Positions 60,290 through 64,000 of a DNA stretch of 64,000 nucleotides are shown here, piece after piece. The stretch covers positions 1-64,000 of the forward strand of contig CAVZAE010000007.1 in the NCBI GenBank assembly GCA_963773195.1. Reading direction: 5' to 3'. The number at the start of each line of letters is the position of its first letter. The stretch's first letter is position 1. The position numbers and the translations under genes were made by a program. A model generated the notes under the pieces. The model ran no database searches. It had not been told where the DNA came from and worked only from the letters and a program-made list of their open reading frames with translations. Source of the stretch: CAIWHR01 sp963773195 (GTDB taxonomy: Bacteria > Pseudomonadota > Gammaproteobacteria > Burkholderiales > Casimicrobiaceae).

Positions 60290-60390
60290 CGAGCCAAGGC
60301 CCGAAGGGCGCGTCGCCGAGCGACCGAGAGCGCCCGACCATCGGACAGCTCATTCTTCACGGGCAGTGCGGAGGGCGCGCGCACGACAGG
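60258..60390 (+). repeat. Dispersed intergenic repeat, copy B
   Basis: Starts around GAGTGAGGGACGC at the 3' end of the ligase gene, with the same 28-base core as copy A (AAGGCCCGAAGGGCGCGTCG... ending CCGAGCGA), GCGCCCGACC and a distal CAGTGCGGAGGGCGCG. It fills the gap between the ligase and the convergent hpnE gene. Confidence 0.85.
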
Positions 60391-60410
60391 CCGCGCGTCG
60401 CCCCCAGGGC

Positions 60411-61775
60411 CTAGCCGGACGTACTCTGATCCGCCAGCACTGCGCGCGCCGCCGCAACACCGCTGCGGGTCGCGGCTTCCAGCGTCGCGGGCAGCTCGCG
60501 GTCCGTGTAGTCGCCCGCGAGATAGAGGCCGGGCGCGATTCGACCGGCGGCGGGTCGCACGGCTGCTGGCGTACACGCGTACGTCGCGCGACGCTCGGCG
60601 ATCACGCGCGACCACACCGGCAGCGGCCATTCCCCGGCGAGACGGCGGAGCTGCGCGTCGGCATCGGCGGCGAGCGAGGCCTGGTCCTGAGCGTCGTGCG
60701 GGCCGCTCGTGCTGATCACGACGGCCACGAGTCCGCGGACGCCCGCCGGCGGAGCAGCGCCGACGGCGCGGCTGCGATCGAACACCCACTGCCCTGGCGC
60801 GTCGTCGAGGCGGAGAATCGGCTGGGGCAGCGCAATCGGCTCGGCGTAGCCGAGATAGATCGTCGTGATGGATTCCCACGCGAGCGCCGCGACCTGCGTG
60901 AGCGCATCGCGCCACGCGTCGTCCACCTGCGCGCCTGCGCCGAGGGTCGACGCGAGCTGATGGGGCGCGACAGCAACGACCGCCGCATCGAAGGTCTCGC
61001 GCGCGCTTCCCACCACCTCGAGCACGATGCCATCGCCGCTGCGCACGACGCCGCGGACGGCGGCGCCGGTCCTCACCGTGCCGCCGTGGCGCGTGACAAG
61101 GCGCGCCGCCGGTTCGGGAAAGAGCGAGGTCAGATCGCTCGCGGGCACCAGAAAATCGCTGTCGTCGGCCTTGCCATCGAGCGCGAGGCGCAAGACGTTC
61201 GCGAACACCTGCGCCGAGGCGGACTCGGGCGGCGTGTTGAGTGCCGAGATGCACAAGGGTTCCCATACCGACGCGAGCGCGTGCAGCGGCGTGCCCGCGA
61301 ACCATTGGGCCACGGTCTGGCCGGGGGCCACGTGAAAGCCTGAGCGCGCGAGGCGGCGGAAATCACGAATCAGCGCCAAGCGGTCCGGCAACGTCAATCC
61401 GCGCGCGGCGGCAATCGCGGCTGCCAGATGCAGCGGCGCGGGGAGGGCGCGGGCACGCAGCGTCACGCCGCCCTTCGCTCCGCCTCCGAAGGGCTGCAGC
61501 GTGAGCGGCAGCCGGTGGAAGAGCGTGGGTGCGCGCCCGGTCGGGTGTACACGCTCGATGAGCCCCAGCGTGCGGCGGTAGGCGCCGATCAGCAGATGTT
61601 GGCCGTTGTCGAGCGTGAGACCGTCGACTGCGACGCCGCGGGCGCGCCCGCCGAGCACACGCGCCTGCTCGACGAGGGAGACGCGGACGCCGCGCTTCGC
61701 AAGCACGACGGCGCATGCGCAACCGGCCCAGCCGGCGCCGATCACGGCGACATGCGGTGCGCCCGTCGTGGTCAT
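60411..61775 (-). CDS. hpnE: Hydroxysqualene dehydroxylase HpnE
   Basis: A 454-residue FAD flavoenzyme of the amine-oxidase fold. It starts with the dinucleotide site VIGAGWAGCACAVVLAKRG, contains a SLVEQARVLGGRARG FAD-binding segment, TLDNGQHLLIGAYRRT and a C-terminal FAD motif APGLYLAGDYTD. HpnE reduces hydroxysqualene to squalene in the hopanoid pathway. It is the last gene of the coupled hpnC-hpnD-hpnE set (13 bp after hpnD). Confidence 0.93.
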   Translation of the reverse strand: MTTTGAPHVAVIGAGWAGCACAVVLAKRGVRVSLVEQARVLGGRARGVAVDGLTLDNGQHLLIGAYRRTLGLIERVHPTGRAPTLFHRLPLTLQPFGGGAKGGVTLRARALPAPLHLAAAIAAARGLTLPDRLALIRDFRRLARSGFHVAPGQTVAQWFAGTPLHALASVWEPLCISALNTPPESASAQVFANVLRLALDGKADDSDFLVPASDLTSLFPEPAARLVTRHGGTVRTGAAVRGVVRSGDGIVLEVVGSARETFDAAVVAVAPHQLASTLGAGAQVDDAWRDALTQVAALAWESITTIYLGYAEPIALPQPILRLDDAPGQWVFDRSRAVGAAPPAGVRGLVAVVISTSGPHDAQDQASLAADADAQLRRLAGEWPLPVWSRVIAERRATYACTPAAVRPAAGRIAPGLYLAGDYTDRELPATLEAATRSGVAAARAVLADQSTSG

Positions 61776-61788
61776 CGCGAACCGACTC

Positions 61789-62625
61789 TTACTTCGCGCG
61801 CCGCGCGGTCCGCCACGCGATCCAGAGCTTGCGCAGGGGCGTCAGCGCGACGCGATGATCGAGGACCGCGTAACCGTCGCGGACGATCTCGTCCACGAGC
61901 GCGCGGTAGATGCCGGCCATGATCAATCCCGCCCGTTGCGCCCGGCGATCCTCGGGCGGAAGCGCGCCTTGGGCACGTTCGTACCACGAACGCGCACGCT
62001 CCACCTCATCGGCCATCAGCGCGCGGAACGCGGGGCCGCCCTGGCGCTTCAGGATCGACGTGGCAGTCACGCCGTGGCGATCGAGATCTGCCTGCGGCAG
62101 GTAGATGCGGCCGCGCCGCGCGTCCTCGCCGACGTCGCGGACGATATTCGTGAGCTGGAACGCGATGCCGAGGTCGCGTGCGTATTGCCGCGTTCCTGGA
62201 TTCGTGTAACCGAAGATCTCGGCGGACATGAGGCCGACGACGCCCGCGACCTTGTGACAGTAGACCTCGAGGTCGGCGAAGTCGAGGTAGCGGTTGCGCT
62301 CGAGGTCCATGGCCATGCCGTCAATCACTGCCTGGAAGTGCGCTTCCGGCAGCGCATAGGCCGCGACGACCGGCTTGAGTGCAAGCGCCACCGGATGCCG
62401 CGGCGAACCAAGGAACGCGGCGTGGATTTCGCCACGCCACCACGCGAGCTTGGCGCTTGCCACACCGGCGTCGCTCGCTTCGTCGACGGCGTCATCGACT
62501 TCGCGGCAGAACGCGTAGAGCGCGATGATGGCCCTTCGCCGCGGCGGCGGCAGGAACATGAAGCTGTAGTAGAAGCTCGACCCGCTCGCTGCGGCCTTCT
62601 GCTGGCAGTACTCGTCAGGCGTCAT
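61789..62625 (-). CDS. hpnD: Presqualene diphosphate synthase HpnD
   Basis: A 278-residue squalene/phytoene synthase-fold protein with the two Asp-rich motifs AFCREVDDAVDE and NIVRDVGEDARRG (first and second DxxxD), and YCHKVAGVVGLM. It condenses two farnesyl diphosphates to presqualene diphosphate. Its start overlaps the hpnC stop by ATGA. Confidence 0.94.
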   Translation of the reverse strand: MTPDEYCQQKAAASGSSFYYSFMFLPPPRRRAIIALYAFCREVDDAVDEASDAGVASAKLAWWRGEIHAAFLGSPRHPVALALKPVVAAYALPEAHFQAVIDGMAMDLERNRYLDFADLEVYCHKVAGVVGLMSAEIFGYTNPGTRQYARDLGIAFQLTNIVRDVGEDARRGRIYLPQADLDRHGVTATSILKRQGGPAFRALMADEVERARSWYERAQGALPPEDRRAQRAGLIMAGIYRALVDEIVRDGYAVLDHRVALTPLRKLWIAWRTARRAK

Positions 62626-63473
62626 GGCCGGGCCCCGCTCATCGAAGCCGAGCGATGCCGCCGCTGCGGAGCGAGGGCCTGGCAGGCGACCCGTGCCCAG
62701 TCGGTCGCGGAAAGGCGCGGCCGGTGCCGGAAGACGTCGCCGCCTACCGCATCGATGCGGTCGAGAATCCGGTGGCCACCGGCGAGGACGCCGGCGAGCT
62801 CGAGGCCCGGGCGCCAGGGGAGGGCGCGCACGAGAGGCCGTCCCGACTCCAGGAGCGAGCGCGTGCGCGCCGTCTCGAAGGCCATCAGCGCGCGCCACGC
62901 ATCGTCGCAGCGCGCTTCGGCGATCTGCGCCTCGGCGACTCCGAACCGCGCGAGATCCTCCTGCGGCAGGTAGACGCGACCCTTTTTCCAGTCGAGCGCG
63001 ACGTCCTGCCAGAAATTCGCGAGCTGCAGCGCGGTGCAGATCGCATCGCTCCACGCAAGCTCAGCCGGACCTGCACGGCGATACAGATGCAGGAGCAAGC
63101 AACCGATCGGATTGGCCGAGCGCCCGCAGTAGTCGAGGAGCGCGGCCTCGTTGGCATAGCGATGCGTGAGGACGTCCTGGCGGAAAGCGGACAGGAGATC
63201 GCGGAAAGGTGTGATGGGCAGCCCATGCTGCGTGATCGCGACAGCGAGCGCAGCGAAGGGTGCGTCCTGCGGCGGCCGCCCGGCGGCGACGGCGTCGAGC
63301 GCGCGTTCGAAGCGATCGAGATCGGCGAGGCGCGCTGCCGGCGGAGCGTCGCCTTCGTCCGCGATGTCGTCTGCGGCGCGCGCGAACCGGTAGATCGCGA
63401 GGACGGCATCCCGTTGCGCGCGCGGCAGCAGGAACGACGCCACGGGAAAGTTTTCGTAGTGAGCGGCGGACAC
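62622..63473 (-). CDS. hpnC: Hydroxysqualene synthase HpnC
   Basis: A 283-residue paralogue of HpnD using the GTG at 63473, which gives the usual N-terminus (MSAAHYENFPVASFLLPR). First Asp motif RAADDIADEG; second, NFWQDVALDWKKGR, with DxxxD-type spacing. It converts presqualene diphosphate to hydroxysqualene. No shc (squalene-hopene cyclase) lies in the window. Divergent from the tRNA-Leu/tig promoter. Confidence 0.92.
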   Translation of the reverse strand: MSAAHYENFPVASFLLPRAQRDAVLAIYRFARAADDIADEGDAPPAARLADLDRFERALDAVAAGRPPQDAPFAALAVAITQHGLPITPFRDLLSAFRQDVLTHRYANEAALLDYCGRSANPIGCLLLHLYRRAGPAELAWSDAICTALQLANFWQDVALDWKKGRVYLPQEDLARFGVAEAQIAEARCDDAWRALMAFETARTRSLLESGRPLVRALPWRPGLELAGVLAGGHRILDRIDAVGGDVFRHRPRLSATDWARVACQALAPQRRHRSASMSGARP

Positions 63474-63534
63474 CGGGTGAGGAACGACTCGAGCGACGTT
63501 GGCCCAACGGGAGGACGCGAGCGCATCCCCGTCT

Positions 63535-63563
63535 TTGGCGGACGGTCCCGCATCAGCTATAAT
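63535..63563 (+). promoter_or_regulatory. Sigma-70 promoter of tRNA-Leu and tig
   Basis: TTGGCG (63535-63540) and a perfect TATAAT (63558-63563) are separated by exactly 17 bp. Transcription would start near 63570, about 130 bp upstream of tRNA-Leu. It is the best-matching promoter seen in the window. Confidence 0.8.
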
Positions 63564-63697
63564 CGCATGTTCTGCGAATGCCGCTGCCGGGATTCGTTGC
63601 CGCACGCCGGAACGGCGAAAGCGTGGCCGCGCGAAGGGTGCCGCCGGTTGCGATTCCCGCGCGTGAGCACGCCGGAAACGCCGCGGGCCTTGGGGAC

Positions 63698-63782
63698 GCG
63701 AAAGTGGCGGAATCGGTAGACGCACCGGCCTTAGGAGCCGGCGGGGCAGCCCGTGGGGGTTCGAGTCCCCCCTTTCGCACCA
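63698..63782 (+). tRNA. tRNA-Leu (TAG anticodon)
   Basis: An 85-nt class II tRNA: acceptor GCGAAAG/CTTTCGC with A discriminator and encoded CCA, anticodon stem CCGGC/GCCGG around CTTAGGA, a long variable arm (GGGGCAGCCC region) and T-arm with GTTCGAGTC. tig follows 30 bp later. Confidence 0.96.
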
Positions 63783-63812
63783 GCTTCTGATATCGGCAAG
63801 GATTCGACGCGC

Positions 63813-64000
63813 ATGGAACCCGTATTGGAGACGATCGGCCAGCTCGAGCGGCGGCTCAACTTGTCCGTCCCTCTCGCGGACGTCGAGAGCGAAGTCGCGA
63901 AGCGACTCGCACGGCTCGCCCGCAACGTGAAGGTGCCGGGGTTCCGGCCGGGCAAGGTGCCGATGAAGATGGTCGCACAGCAGTACGGCCCGCAGGTCCG
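63813..64000 (+). CDS. tig: Trigger factor, N-terminal part (cut by window end)
   Basis: The first 62 codons, MEPVLETIGQLERRLNLSVP onward, include the ribosome-binding signature VKVPGFRPGKVPMKMV. Trigger factor is the ribosome-associated chaperone/prolyl isomerase. The gene continues beyond the window. The tRNA-Leu-tig order is common in betaproteobacteria. Confidence 0.95.
   Translation, partial: MEPVLETIGQLERRLNLSVPLADVESEVAKRLARLARNVKVPGFRPGKVPMKMVAQQYGPQV

Overview
The window looks like a chromosomal segment of a high-GC betaproteobacterium, probably Burkholderiales or a close uncultured relative. The evidence is the gene order infC-rpmI-rplT-pheS-pheT-ihfA-merR-tRNA-Pro, a Bug-type tricarboxylate-transport receptor beside an MmgE/PrpD gene, a type II secretion operon that includes gspN, the ratA/rnfH/smpB neighbourhood, and the hopanoid set hpnCDE. 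Almost all of it is dense, GC-rich coding sequence, so long antisense ORFs are common and were ignored.

Layout. 0.1-3.4 kb: a MATE exporter, a carboxylesterase, an acyltransferase remnant and an HD phosphohydrolase. 3.5-11.2 kb: a signalling block with a GAF-SpoIIE phosphatase-HATPase protein, a STAS partner, an ECF sigma factor, a membrane anti-sigma factor ending in about 22 copies of an 18-bp repeat, a surface peptidase/beta-propeller protein and a PrsW-type intramembrane protease. 11.2-20.9 kb: catabolic and housekeeping genes on the minus strand, ending in a small membrane cassette (SPFH protein, two small glycine-rich proteins, a DUF1648-like protein, a ribbon-helix-helix protein). 21.6-25.7 kb: a periplasmic Do-type protease, an OmpR-type two-component system with a PmrA/QseB-like box in front of the protease, and msrB. 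25.8-28.5 kb: an MFS transporter, a frame-interrupted SDR and a GST.

28.5-37.1 kb is the most distinctive part and its left six-sevenths is visibly poorer in GC. It holds rpfF (DSF synthase), convergent rpfC (DSF sensor hybrid kinase), a FabH-like ketoacyl synthase, two paralogous LuxR-type regulators with complete signal-binding residues and no LuxI, and rpfG (REC-HD-GYP c-di-GMP phosphodiesterase) beside tRNA-Pro. This looks like an acquired cell-cell signalling island that joins DSF signalling to LuxR solos.

37.2-45.0 kb is the conserved translation cluster (ihfA, pheT, pheS, rplT, rpmI, infC with a probable AUA start, thrS, tRNA-Val). 45.0-51.2 kb is a gspG-H-I-J-K-L-M-N operon coupled to a DUF1624 membrane gene. 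51.3-58.1 kb holds mltG, tmk, holB, pilZ, tatD-like, an ankyrin protein, NlpC/P60, rnfH, ratA and smpB. 58.1-63.5 kb holds a GNAT, an acyl-CoA ligase and hpnE/hpnD/hpnC for squalene synthesis. The window ends with a promoter, tRNA-Leu and the start of tig.

Six conserved genes (the surface peptidase, an SDR, the fabH-like gene, rpfG, smpB, and internally the acyl-CoA ligase), and perhaps an ankyrin gene, are interrupted by single extra bases. Because smpB is normally intact and the changes are nearly all +1, indel error in the source assembly is the simplest explanation, and joined coordinates are given for these genes.
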